A DNA stretch of 64,000 bases. Origin: Verrucomicrobiota bacterium (lineage in GTDB: Bacteria > Verrucomicrobiota > Verrucomicrobiia > Verrucomicrobiales > Akkermansiaceae). The notes under the pieces are model-generated. The model did not search any database, was not told the origin of the DNA, and was given only the letters and a program-made list of their open reading frames with translations. The stretch is from positions 1 to 64,000 of the forward strand of contig JAPLUI010000321.1 in NCBI GenBank assembly GCA_026397725.1, in the 5' to 3' direction. This document shows, one piece after another, positions 33,559 through 42,759 of the stretch (positions are counted from its first letter, which is position 1; each line of letters opens with the position of its first letter). A program made the position numbers and the translations under genes.

Positions 33559-36150
33559 TCATCTGGCGGCGAGGGTTTCCAGCAGGAGGACGGGAGTGCG
33601 GGTGATGTTGGATTTTGCGACGTCGAGGGTGAGGAAGATGGCCCAGTCGTTGAGGTCATCGGGATCGACGAGGGTTTGTTCGATGGCGAGGTGTTGGTGC
33701 GGGTCGGCGGGAGGCGGGAGCGCGGGGAGATGGGTGTGGCGGGCGTTGCGGGCCTCGGGATCGAGCCGGATGAAATGGCGGGCGTCGTGATAGGCATCGA
33801 GCAGCTTGAGCAGGCGCTCGTTGGACCAGGGCTTGCCGGCGGAATCGGCGGGTTCTATCAAGCCGAGCGCGGTTTCGGTTTGGTAGCGGGACAGCGCGGT
33901 GACCAGGGTGAGGAGGTGGTTGCGCAAGTGCCGGGTGAAGCTGGCGCGGTCGCGGGTGAACGGGGGCGTGGGACGCTGGGATTTGAAATCTGAGATTTCA
34001 GATTTGAGATTTGAGATTTGAGATTCGAGATCCGGGACTTGAGATTCGAGGGCGAGGCTCTGCCATTCGTCGAGCATGCTGGAGTCGGTGTGGCGGACGA
34101 TGAGTTCGAGAAAGGCTTCGGCTTCGTGGACGGGTTCGGTCTTGGCGGCGTCGGGGACGGTTTGGGAGAGGACTTTGAAAACCTCGTTGAGGTGACGCAG
34201 CAGGACCGCTTCGGCGCGTTCGAGTTTGTAGGTCTTGATATAGTCCTCGAACGACTGGAAGTTCTCGAGCATTTCGCGGGCGATCGATTTCGGCCGGACG
34301 TTCTCGCTGCCGAGATAGGGGTGGCGGAGTCTGAAGGCGTTGAAGGTGGTGTAGATGAAGTCCTTGCCGGGCTTGGGCCATTCGACTTCCTCGAGCCGGG
34401 CAATCCGCGCGTCAAACTCGACACCTTCGTCCTTGAGCCGGGCCATCAACTCGGACTTGATGGCATCGACCTGTTTGCGCAGCACAATGTCCGGGTTTTC
34501 CAGGATCGCCTCTATCAGCGAGATCAGATTGAGGGCGTAATCGTCAGCGGCGGGATCGAGTTGCGGGATCGCATCCAACAACCACAGGCTCAGCGCGTGG
34601 TTGATGGAAAAATCCTCGGGCAGCGCGACGTCAACGACGACCTTGTTAGGGCCGGTGCGGGCGGCGACCGGAAGGATATGGAGGATTTTCGCGCCGACGA
34701 GACCGCGGAAGAGTTGGAAGGCGTGTTTGGTCAGCTCGCGGCGTTTGGCGGGCGGCTCGTGGCAACGCTGGATGAGGTCCTTGAGCGCGGCGCAGCCGTC
34801 CTCGGTGGTGCGGGACAACACGTTGAGCAGCGTGTGGTGGGCGATGGAAAAGCTGGAGGCGAGCGCTTCGGGCGGCGCGGCGCGGAGTTTGTCGAAGGTG
34901 GTTTCGTCCCAATGGACGTAGCCGTGTTCCGGGGGCTTGCGTTTGACGAGGCTCCGTTTCTTGTTAGGATTGCCGGCGGCCTTGGCTTCGAGCTTGAGGT
35001 TCTCGATGACGTGTTCGGGAGCCTGGGCGACGACGTAGCCGACAGTGTCGAAGCCGCGGCGGCCGGCGCGGCCGCAGATTTGGCGGAAGTCGCGCGCACT
35101 GAGGGTCTTGGTGCCGCGACCATCGTATTTGCACAACGCGGTGAACATCACCGTGCGGATCGGCACATTGACCCCCACGCCTAACGTGTCGGTGCCACAG
35201 ACGACCTTGAGCAGGCCGGCACCGGTGAGTTTCTCGATGAGCAGGCGGTACTTCGGGAGCAGGCCGGCGTGGTGGATGCCGATGCCGTGGCGCAGGATCT
35301 TGGCGAGTTCGCGGCCATAGGGACTGCGGAAATCGGCATCGTGGAGGGCACGGGCGATGGCCGCCTTTTCGTCCTTGCTGCAGAAGTTGGTCGAGAGCAA
35401 ATCGCGGGCAGTGTCGGCGCAGGAGTTCTGGGTGAAGTGAACCAGATAGATCGGGGCGCGGTTGGCCTCCACGAGTTCGGCGACCTTCTCCTGCAGCAGG
35501 GTGGTGGAGTAGGAGAATTCGAGCGGGACCGGGCGTTGGTCCGACTGGACGAGGGCGCACGGCACGCTTGTGAGGGAACTGAGTTGTTTGGCAAAGAACG
35601 AGGAATCGCCGAGGGTGGCGGACATCAGCAGGAAGCGGGCACGGGGCAGGGTGAGCAGCGGGATCTGCCAGGCGGCGCCGCGCGAGTGATCGGCGTAGTA
35701 GTGGAACTCGTCCATGATGACGTCATCAACCTTCGCGGCGGCCCCCTCGCGGAGGGCCATGTTGGCGAGGATCTCCGCAGTGCAACAGATGACCGGTGCG
35801 GCGTAGTTGACCGTGGCATCGCCGGTGATCATGCCGACGTGCTGCGGGCCAAAGATGCGGCACAGCGCGAGGAATTTCTCGTTGGCGAGGGCTTTGATCG
35901 GGACGGTGTAAAACGAGCGCCGGCCTTGGCAGAGGGATTTGAACTGCAGCGCCAGCGCCACCAGCGTCTTGCCAGAGCCGGTGGGAGTGTCGAGAATGAC
36001 GTTCTTGTCCTGGAAAACCTCCAGGATGGCCTCCTCCTGATGCGCGTAGGGCTCGATGCCGGCAGCGCTCAGGTACTCGAGGAAGGCATTGAGGATGTCA
36101 TCCGTCGAAGCCCCGGGCGGGAGGGTGGCGGGGTCGAGGGGAAAGGGCAT
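33559..36150 (-). CDS. DEAD/DEAH-box helicase (Ski2-like, DUF3516 type)
   Basis: An 863-residue helicase. Walker A is TPTGSGKT, motif II is MDEFHYY (DEFH), motif III is LLMSATLGD, and motif VI is QICGRAGRRGFD. The large C-terminal half is helical and matches the architecture of Ski2-like bacterial helicases. Start at 36150 (MPFPLDPATLPPG) is preferred because the longer frame to 36300 adds only low-complexity residues. Residues about 700-724 are a degenerate heptad-like insert (LESQISNLKSEISDFKSQ) encoded by a gagattt tandem repeat. RNA or DNA unwinding is expected, substrate unknown. It converges on the methylase remnant. Confidence 0.85.
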   Translation of the reverse strand: MPFPLDPATLPPGASTDDILNAFLEYLSAAGIEPYAHQEEAILEVFQDKNVILDTPTGSGKTLVALALQFKSLCQGRRSFYTVPIKALANEKFLALCRIFGPQHVGMITGDATVNYAAPVICCTAEILANMALREGAAAKVDDVIMDEFHYYADHSRGAAWQIPLLTLPRARFLLMSATLGDSSFFAKQLSSLTSVPCALVQSDQRPVPLEFSYSTTLLQEKVAELVEANRAPIYLVHFTQNSCADTARDLLSTNFCSKDEKAAIARALHDADFRSPYGRELAKILRHGIGIHHAGLLPKYRLLIEKLTGAGLLKVVCGTDTLGVGVNVPIRTVMFTALCKYDGRGTKTLSARDFRQICGRAGRRGFDTVGYVVAQAPEHVIENLKLEAKAAGNPNKKRSLVKRKPPEHGYVHWDETTFDKLRAAPPEALASSFSIAHHTLLNVLSRTTEDGCAALKDLIQRCHEPPAKRRELTKHAFQLFRGLVGAKILHILPVAARTGPNKVVVDVALPEDFSINHALSLWLLDAIPQLDPAADDYALNLISLIEAILENPDIVLRKQVDAIKSELMARLKDEGVEFDARIARLEEVEWPKPGKDFIYTTFNAFRLRHPYLGSENVRPKSIAREMLENFQSFEDYIKTYKLERAEAVLLRHLNEVFKVLSQTVPDAAKTEPVHEAEAFLELIVRHTDSSMLDEWQSLALESQVPDLESQISNLKSEISDFKSQRPTPPFTRDRASFTRHLRNHLLTLVTALSRYQTETALGLIEPADSAGKPWSNERLLKLLDAYHDARHFIRLDPEARNARHTHLPALPPPADPHQHLAIEQTLVDPDDLNDWAIFLTLDVAKSNITRTPVLLLETLAAR
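33978..34050. repeat. In-frame gagattt tandem repeat within the helicase gene
   Basis: An AT-rich run of about ten imperfect 7-bp units (gagattt/gagattc) in otherwise GC-rich coding DNA. It stays in frame and encodes repeated Leu/Ile-Ser-Asp/Asn-Lys/Glu patterns. Slippage by one unit would shift the frame. Probably a linker in the protein. Confidence 0.7.
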
Positions 36151-36163
36151 GGGTGGGGTGGGC

Positions 36164-37756
36164 TCAATGGCCGCCGGTGGGCTTATGCCCGAGCAGACCT
36201 TCCGAGCCGCTGAGCTTGCACCATGAGAAGCCATAGATGGCGATGATGACGAAGCAGCCGGCGGGCACGGCGAAGCCTGCGGACATGCCGTAGTCGTCAC
36301 CGAGTTTGCCCATCAGCTTTGGCAACAGCGCGCCGCCCATGATGGCCATGACGATGAACGAGGAGGCCACCTTGGATTTCTCGCCGAGGCCATGGATGCC
36401 CAGCGCGAAGATGGTGGGAAACATGATCGACATGAAGAAGAAACTGAGGAACAGCGCCACCACCGAGACCCATTCCAGCCTGGCCACGATGAGCCCCATG
36501 AGCACGACATTGGCCAGCGCGTAAAGGCCGAGGGCTTTGTGGGCGGCCAGCTTGTTGAGCAGACCGGCGCCCGTGAACCGGCCTAGCAGAAAGAGCGAGA
36601 ACCCGAAGATGGATAGCAACTTGGTGGCTCCCTGCTCAGTGGCAAACCACGCCCCATTGCGGAACTCCGAGCCGCTGGCGCCGCCGACGAGAAACGACCA
36701 GGAGCTTTTCATGGTGGCGGTCAGGGCGGGCATGTCTTCCACGATGTAGTTGATGAAGAAACTGAAAATGCCGGCCTGGGCGGCAACATAAACGAATTGC
36801 GAGATGACCGCACCCGTGAAATGGCTGTGCGCCCAGATGGATTTGTGAGGCACCGGCGCGGAATCATCGAGATGATAGTCGTCTTCATTGACAATGTCCG
36901 GAATGTCCGCCTTCACGAACACAAACGAAAGCAGAATCACGATCACCGCAATGACCGCATAGGGAATCCACACGGTATGATGCGCGGAAGTAATGCATAC
37001 ATGGCATTTGCCATCCACTTTGGAAAGTTCGTTTTTCAACCAGGATTCGGCCTTTTCGGCGCAGGCGGCGCAGGCTTCCAGCGGGCTGGCGGACGGCTCG
37101 GCGTGCAGGTGGTGTTTGTGTAGCTTCGCTCGCTGGTTCGCCAGGTCTTTGGTTAGATCCGCTTTCTTTTGCTGGCAGGGCTGGCAGTTTGCGATGGAGG
37201 CTTGGTGGGTGCCGGCATCGATGTGCGCCTGATGGATGCCGGGGTCGGCATAGAAGAAGAGCCCGCCGATGATGGGGCCGAGAATCCAGCCGACGCCGTT
37301 GGCTGATTGTGCCAGATTGATGCGGACTGCCGCGAACTGCGGAGCCCCGAGCACGGTGGTGTAGGGATTGGCGATGGTTTCCAGAAAGGTGAGCCCCATC
37401 GAAATGACGCAAACGCCAAGCAGGAAGGCCCAGAAGGCGGAGATCTTCGTGGCGGGGATGAACCACAGGCAGCCGATGGCAACCATCATGAGACCGACGA
37501 TGATGCCGCCCTTGTAGCCGAAACGGCGGGCGAGCCAACCCGCCGGCAGCGCCATGAGGAAGTAACCGAGGTAGTGCGCGAACTGGACATTGGCGGACTG
37601 GGCTTTGGAGAGATGAAGGAAGTCCTGGAAGTGCTTGTCCATCACGTCGATCATCCCATTGCAGACCGCCCACAGGAAAAACAGCGAGGTGATGAGCAGA
37701 AAGGTGAAACCGTAGGACTTGCCATCGGCGGTCTTGAACATGCTGGGTCGATTCAT
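36164..37756 (-). CDS. FucP-like MFS sugar transporter with Cys/His-rich central loop
   Basis: A 530-residue major facilitator protein of the FucP/GlcP sugar:H+ symporter group. The N-terminal FLLITSLFFLWAVCNGMIDV and the segments QSANVQFAHYLGYFLMALPA and GLTFLETIANPYTTVLG are family hallmarks. Twelve membrane segments are expected. The region between helices 6 and 7 (about residues 185-270) carries an insert with three CxxC motifs (CQPC, CAAC, CHVC) and a HKHHLHAE cluster, unusual for this family. Start at 37756 gives MNRPSMFK before the first helix. Its gene ends 13 bp before the helicase start on the same strand. Confidence 0.85.
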   Translation of the reverse strand: MNRPSMFKTADGKSYGFTFLLITSLFFLWAVCNGMIDVMDKHFQDFLHLSKAQSANVQFAHYLGYFLMALPAGWLARRFGYKGGIIVGLMMVAIGCLWFIPATKISAFWAFLLGVCVISMGLTFLETIANPYTTVLGAPQFAAVRINLAQSANGVGWILGPIIGGLFFYADPGIHQAHIDAGTHQASIANCQPCQQKKADLTKDLANQRAKLHKHHLHAEPSASPLEACAACAEKAESWLKNELSKVDGKCHVCITSAHHTVWIPYAVIAVIVILLSFVFVKADIPDIVNEDDYHLDDSAPVPHKSIWAHSHFTGAVISQFVYVAAQAGIFSFFINYIVEDMPALTATMKSSWSFLVGGASGSEFRNGAWFATEQGATKLLSIFGFSLFLLGRFTGAGLLNKLAAHKALGLYALANVVLMGLIVARLEWVSVVALFLSFFFMSIMFPTIFALGIHGLGEKSKVASSFIVMAIMGGALLPKLMGKLGDDYGMSAGFAVPAGCFVIIAIYGFSWCKLSGSEGLLGHKPTGGH

Positions 37757-38113
37757 GAGGGTGGTGGATCGGATGGATGTAGGCCCCGCCCGCAGCGCTG
37801 CGGACGGCGTGGGAGGGGTTATGACAGCAAATGACGAACCGATCAAGTGCCGAAATGCGCCGAAATGCGGGACCGGTCGGTCGTTTGATGACTTGGTCCC
37901 GCCAAACACCTCACCGGAGGCATGACCAAAAAGTCAAGGAGGGGCGATTTGCCCATGGATTCGACACAGCCAGTTGGGCTGGTTTTTGGGATGTCGAAAA
38001 ACGGCTGGCATCGGGGCTGGCATCGGGGCTTGACTATTGTCACCTCCCCAGCAGAGTTCCAGCACGACGTGCTGGCCCCAGACCCGGGTCCCGCATGTCG
38101 ATTCGGTTCCGCC

Positions 38114-39196
38114 ATGACCCGCACTAACAACCATCGACCCCCGACCGGGCGCCAACGTACTGTGGATTTTCTCGCCGGGAAACCGACCGACCGACCACCG
38201 TTTCATCCCATTGTCATGCGCTGGGCCGCACGCTATGCGGGCGTGAAGTATCGCGACTTTTGTCTCAATCCGGCGAGCAAGTGCCACGCCATGATCCGGT
38301 GTGCCGAGGATTTCGGGATGGACTGGGTGACCGTGATGTCTGATCCGTATGCGGAGGCCTCGGCGTTCGGCATCCAGGTTGAATATCCGGAAAACGATCT
38401 GCCACTGGACCGGGGGCAGGTGGCGACCTTGGATGCCCTGCTGGCACTCACGCCCTACGACGTCGCGGCCCATCCGCGCACGGCCGGGCGGGTGGCGGAA
38501 ATCCGCCTGTTTCGCGAGCTGTCCGGGGACCAGCACTATGTCGTCGGCTGGGTGGAAGGGCCGGTCGCCGAGTATGCCGATCTCCGCGGGCTCAGCGAGG
38601 CTGCGTTGGATTTCATGGATGAACCGGCACAAGTCGGGGTCGTGATGGATATGATCGTCGAAGCTGCGAAGCGTTTCATCACGGTGCAAATCGAAGCCGG
38701 AGCGGACTGCATCGGGATTGGGGACGCGTTCTGTTCCCAGATCGGTCCCGCGCTGTTTGGTGAACTGGCATGCCAGCGGGAGCAGGCGCTGGTGGATCAC
38801 ATTCACAGTCTGGGGGCCAAGGCGAAACTGCATATCTGTGGTAATACTGCGGCCATTCTGCCTCAGATGATCGCCACGGGCGCAGACATCATTGATGTGG
38901 ATCATCTGGTGCCTTCCATGGCCCGGTTTGCCTCGCTGTTGGCTCCGCATCAGGTTTTCTCGGGCCAGGCCGATCCGGTTTCCGTGATTCAGAATGGCAC
39001 TCCCGAGCTGATCGTGGCCGCCGTCCGGCAAGGGTTCCGCGAAGCCGACGGCCGCTGCATTATCTCCGCCGGTTGTGAAATCACGCCGGATACCACGGTG
39101 GAAAACATGCGTGCCTTCCAGGGCATCGCTGCAAGCGTCCAGGAACACCAGTCATCCGCAAGCACGGTTGCAGCGGCGCGTGGTGGGAGGACGTGA
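38114..39196 (+). CDS. UroD-family protein (methylcobamide:CoM methyltransferase-like)
   Basis: A 360-residue protein of the uroporphyrinogen decarboxylase superfamily, closest by motif to the MtaA/MtbA cobalamin-dependent methyltransferase branch. The zinc ligands are visible: LHICGNT (His and Cys) and ISAGCEI (Cys). The N-terminal Arg patch of true HemE is not evident. Start at 38114 (MTRTNNHRPP) follows a 350-bp divergent promoter region. Such genes in Verrucomicrobia and Planctomycetes often accompany sugar or methylated-compound catabolism. It faces a second UroD-family gene. Confidence 0.8.
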   Translation: MTRTNNHRPPTGRQRTVDFLAGKPTDRPPFHPIVMRWAARYAGVKYRDFCLNPASKCHAMIRCAEDFGMDWVTVMSDPYAEASAFGIQVEYPENDLPLDRGQVATLDALLALTPYDVAAHPRTAGRVAEIRLFRELSGDQHYVVGWVEGPVAEYADLRGLSEAALDFMDEPAQVGVVMDMIVEAAKRFITVQIEAGADCIGIGDAFCSQIGPALFGELACQREQALVDHIHSLGAKAKLHICGNTAAILPQMIATGADIIDVDHLVPSMARFASLLAPHQVFSGQADPVSVIQNGTPELIVAAVRQGFREADGRCIISAGCEITPDTTVENMRAFQGIAASVQEHQSSASTVAAARGGRT

Positions 39197-39313
39197 AGCC
39201 AGGCACTGTGAACCGCAGGCACTCCGGGCGCATGGTGGTAACGCCCGAACCCGCTGATGGTGAAACCGCCGACGACCGGCCGAGCGCGTAGAGCTGGCGG
39301 CGGCTGCGGGTTT

Positions 39314-40468
39314 CTACCATGCCGCAGCCAACTGGAGCATGGTTTCGTAGTTGCGCAGAGTTACCGGTGTCAACTCGCGGCCATAGGGCGAGGCGGAGGG
39401 GAGCAAGACGAAACCGCGGCCCGCGCCAGCCGTGCCTTCGGCGAGCGCCCGCTTCACCTTCTCTGCGAAGCGGGGCGTGGGCAGCATCTCGAGGTCGGCA
39501 ATTTCCAGATTGCCGAACAGCACGAGTTGCCGGCCATGCCGGGCACGCACCTCGCGCAATTCCATGTCGCCTTGCGGCGGCGGCTCGATCGGATCCAGTC
39601 CATCCGCACCCATGCCGGCGATCAGGTCGAGGATGTTTTTCAAACGGCCGTGACAATGGACGCGTGCATAGCCGCCGTGGGCCTGAATGGCGCGAATCAT
39701 GGGTGCGACGTAGCGGACGACGTATTCATCGAACAAGTGCGGCGGCAGGTATGGTTCGGAGGCATACTCCGGGCCATAGATGCGCCAGAGCCGGCCGGGA
39801 AACCGGCGGCTGACCTCGGCGGTGCGCGGCTGGATGCGGCCTGCCATTTTCTCCAGCAGGCGGTGAAACAACCGCGGCTCGGTGAACGCCAGCACCACAT
39901 AATCCTCCATGCTGAACAAGGCCGCCGCGGCGCACAACGGGTCCTCCGTGTCCACCATCATGATGCCCCGGTCCCCGAGCGCGGCTTCCCCGGCTTCGAG
40001 CGGCCCGGTATCGATGTGCTCCGCGAACACCCCGTCCGGAATGGTTAGATACGCTTCCACGTCGGCGGCGTCCTTGAGCAGATGCTCGACCGTCCACACC
40101 GTGTTGATCTGTCGCTCGCGCTTCGTGACCTGGGTCAGCGTCCGCCCGGCGACGTTCAACACCGTGCGCGTGATCCGCGTCTCGCCATCGTCCTGCGTGT
40201 CTTCCCGGAAAAACTCGTGCCAGCACGCGGCGCTCGCCGAGCCGGTCGGGTCAATCGAGCGGGCCCGCACCGGGCTCATCATGCGGATGATGTCGCTGTG
40301 TTCCTCCGCGAGTTCCAACAGGGCTTGCCAGGCGGGCGAGTTGTAGATGTTGTAGGGATCGGGGTCGGCCGGATCTGTCTGGAATCCTCCGATCTCGTAG
40401 AAGCTCACGGGCGGCCGGTCAACCGGTTCGCCCCGCAAGGTGGCCATCAGGCGTTCGCGGCTGGTCAT
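39314..40468 (-). CDS. UroD-family protein, second type
   Basis: A 384-residue UroD-superfamily protein converging on the previous one. N-terminus TSRERLMATLRGEPVDRPP is the standard start of the family. It has VHCHGRLKNIL where MtaA-type members have HxCG, and LPSASPYGREL in the C-terminal active-site loop, so the zinc-Cys set is incomplete. It probably has a different chemistry from its neighbour. It starts 43 bp from the end of the upstream metallophosphoesterase frame, on the same strand. Confidence 0.78.
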   Translation of the reverse strand: MTSRERLMATLRGEPVDRPPVSFYEIGGFQTDPADPDPYNIYNSPAWQALLELAEEHSDIIRMMSPVRARSIDPTGSASAACWHEFFREDTQDDGETRITRTVLNVAGRTLTQVTKRERQINTVWTVEHLLKDAADVEAYLTIPDGVFAEHIDTGPLEAGEAALGDRGIMMVDTEDPLCAAAALFSMEDYVVLAFTEPRLFHRLLEKMAGRIQPRTAEVSRRFPGRLWRIYGPEYASEPYLPPHLFDEYVVRYVAPMIRAIQAHGGYARVHCHGRLKNILDLIAGMGADGLDPIEPPPQGDMELREVRARHGRQLVLFGNLEIADLEMLPTPRFAEKVKRALAEGTAGAGRGFVLLPSASPYGRELTPVTLRNYETMLQLAAAW

Positions 40469-40510
40469 GGTGGTGTTAGGAAAAGGTTGACGGGCAATGC
40501 GGGCCGGTGC

Positions 40511-42256
40511 TCAGGGGATGACGAAAACACGATAGAATCCGGTGGGGCTTGATCCGGCAGTCACGGTCTTCGTCACAATGCCGCCGGTGCCGGGAATCGG
40601 CGCACCGCCGGTGTCATGAAAGCCGGCTAACAGATCGGTGGCGGTCTGAATTCCATAACTCTTGCCGGCCACGCTCAGCCACTGCAACACCAGCTTCCCG
40701 CTTGCGTCCATGGCCACGCTCGTGATTTTGAACACGGACAGCGGATCGGTGGGAGAAGTGCCGGCTAGATATTCATGCAGGTTGTCCTGGCCGTCGTGGT
40801 CCCAGTCGGAATCCGCGGCACCCAGTGGGTTCGTCGTGCTGCCGAAGCAGGTCACCTCCCAAGCATCCGGCATGCCGTTGTCATTGGCATCTATCCGACT
40901 GATGGAAACGGCGGCGTTCCCGCTGGCCGGGATATCGACCTTGACGAGCACGGCGCTGCTGGACCCGCTGTTGTAAGCATACCGGGCCAGGATCTGTCCG
41001 CCGGTGACTTGGTAGCCCATGGCGGCGTGCCGCATCAGGAAGCGCACGCGGCCGTCATAGAAGTTGGCGGCCAGTTCATTGGTGATGGTGGCCGAGTTTG
41101 CCGTCGCGGTGCCGTTGTTGGTCACCGCATACTGGGCGCGGAGTCTGCCAGTGGCCCCACTGCTCATCATCTGGAACCAAGGGCTGCCGAGGTTGGTGCA
41201 TGTCCACCCGGACGCGGTCTTGTCGAAATTGAAAAATCCCACCGCACCCTTGTTGCACGCCTGCTGGGTCTCGAGGATGGGATAGGGGCTGGATTGAAGA
41301 GGTTGATTGATGTGGCCATGACCAACCAACATCAGGCCGGGAGACTGCCCGGCCGGCGGCAACCAGGCCTTACCGCCCGAATTGAAATGCTGGCCAAACA
41401 AGCGGAATTTGATGGCTGGATTCGCGAACGACGCCGCGTAGTCATTCTGCAACCAGGTGGAATAATTGTCCTCATTATAGTCTTTCTGGCAGATATAGAA
41501 GGATCCCATGGTGATGGAATAGGTTTCCACGCCGAATGTCGCCCGCCAGTCGGTGGCGGTTAGAATGTCGTTGTTACCCCTGGTGGCGAGCACCGGAACC
41601 CCCATGCCGCACAGGTGGTCCTGGTGATGCTCGTAATTGGCTTTGGTGGCGAAGTTGTTGTCCAGCTCGTCTCCCGTGTCAAACAGGAATCTGGGGTTGG
41701 CCAACCGGATCCCCGGCGCATGCCATTCCAGCTCCAGCAGCGAGCCGTGGGTGCCGTACATGCCTGTATCCCAGTTGTTGGGATCGACACTTTCCGCCTG
41801 CGGATCGGCATAGTGCATGATGTAGAAATCCGCTTCCATGGAGGTGAGAATGCTCACGGCGTTTTTGTTGGTGGCCGTGCCGCCAACCGGGTGGGCGATC
41901 ACGAGTCGATGGACTTCCGGTGGAGCGCCTGGTGGGACGCGGACCGTCAGGCGGTATCCGGCAACCGTGTTGTTATCGACGTAGGTTCCGTATTGCGCCA
42001 ATTCCACCGTGGCCGTCCACGCTTGCAGGTCGTTCATCAGCACCGCGCTCCACTGGCCGGAGTTGAGGCCGGCGGCGTGCTTGACCTCCACCCGAATCAC
42101 GCCGCCGCTCACCACAAACTCGGGCACCCCGAAGTTGGGTCGGGCGATCGTGAGCGCTGCCAGTCGCGTCGGCAGTGTCCCCAGCAACACGATGGAGACC
42201 ACCGCCCGGGCCCATCCTTGCCAGAGGCACGCGCTGGTTGTTGGCTTCCAGTTCAT
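40511..42256 (-). CDS. Secreted metallophosphoesterase with calcium-loop tail
   Basis: About 581 residues. Signal segment AVVSIVLLGTLPTRLAAL. Calcineurin-like phosphoesterase motifs: YIMHYADPQ, FLFDTGDELDNNF, TRGNNDI and MLVGHGHI, giving the D, GD, GN and GH metal ligands. The C-terminus has DANDNGMPDAWEV and DSDWDHDGQDNLHEYLAGTS, thrombospondin type-3-like calcium loops common in secreted verrucomicrobial proteins, and a final beta domain. Possible starts are 42256, 42268 and 42274, created by a local duplication. 42256 gives the best signal peptide. Substrate unknown. Confidence 0.82.
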   Translation of the reverse strand: MNWKPTTSACLWQGWARAVVSIVLLGTLPTRLAALTIARPNFGVPEFVVSGGVIRVEVKHAAGLNSGQWSAVLMNDLQAWTATVELAQYGTYVDNNTVAGYRLTVRVPPGAPPEVHRLVIAHPVGGTATNKNAVSILTSMEADFYIMHYADPQAESVDPNNWDTGMYGTHGSLLELEWHAPGIRLANPRFLFDTGDELDNNFATKANYEHHQDHLCGMGVPVLATRGNNDILTATDWRATFGVETYSITMGSFYICQKDYNEDNYSTWLQNDYAASFANPAIKFRLFGQHFNSGGKAWLPPAGQSPGLMLVGHGHINQPLQSSPYPILETQQACNKGAVGFFNFDKTASGWTCTNLGSPWFQMMSSGATGRLRAQYAVTNNGTATANSATITNELAANFYDGRVRFLMRHAAMGYQVTGGQILARYAYNSGSSSAVLVKVDIPASGNAAVSISRIDANDNGMPDAWEVTCFGSTTNPLGAADSDWDHDGQDNLHEYLAGTSPTDPLSVFKITSVAMDASGKLVLQWLSVAGKSYGIQTATDLLAGFHDTGGAPIPGTGGIVTKTVTAGSSPTGFYRVFVIP

Positions 42257-42759
42257 CAGGGATTGCATATTCATAAGGGATTGCAGGGCAGGGTTGCCGG
42301 AGAATGGAATCACACTTCTGCCGGGATGAGCCAGCAAAATGAGACGATGTGCAATTGCCGTCCGAAGCGGCTGCGTGCTGCGGTGAGCTCTTCGAGGGCA
42401 CTCCTGGCGGTCGGCGTTGCGGACGGGCTGGGCTCGCGAAAACGACCAAGACATGGTTGGTTGGGGGAGGCAGGACCAAATCCGGATGGCTCATCACGCT
42501 GGCATTTTCGGAAGGATACCCGGTATTCGCGCCCTTGGCGCTCCGCAATAGCAAGTTTGTCCACGCCCCAGTGATTGGGCGACACCCGCCGCCCGGCAGC
42601 GGAGAAGGTTCCATGGCCTCCGCGTGGCACCGGGTTGCGCAGGTCGGGGGGCCGTGTCGTGCCAGCAGGGTGGTGTTGAATCAAAGAGGCCCTGCCGTCG
42701 AGGATGACGGGCCCGGCGGGGAGGTGATCCAGAACAATTGGCTGGTGTCCTCGCGCTGC
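42257..42759. other. Gap between BREX locus and metallophosphoesterase
   Basis: About 500 bp without a convincing gene. Short frames on both strands have proline/arginine-rich, family-less translations. It contains the downstream border of the BREX operon. No clear terminator hairpin, direct repeat or attachment site was found by eye. Confidence 0.4.

Noticed and set aside
38114..40468. hemE (true uroporphyrinogen decarboxylase) for either UroD-family gene
   Set aside because: The first carries the zinc ligands of cobamide methyltransferases and the second has a different active-site loop; neither shows the HemE N-terminal arginine pattern.
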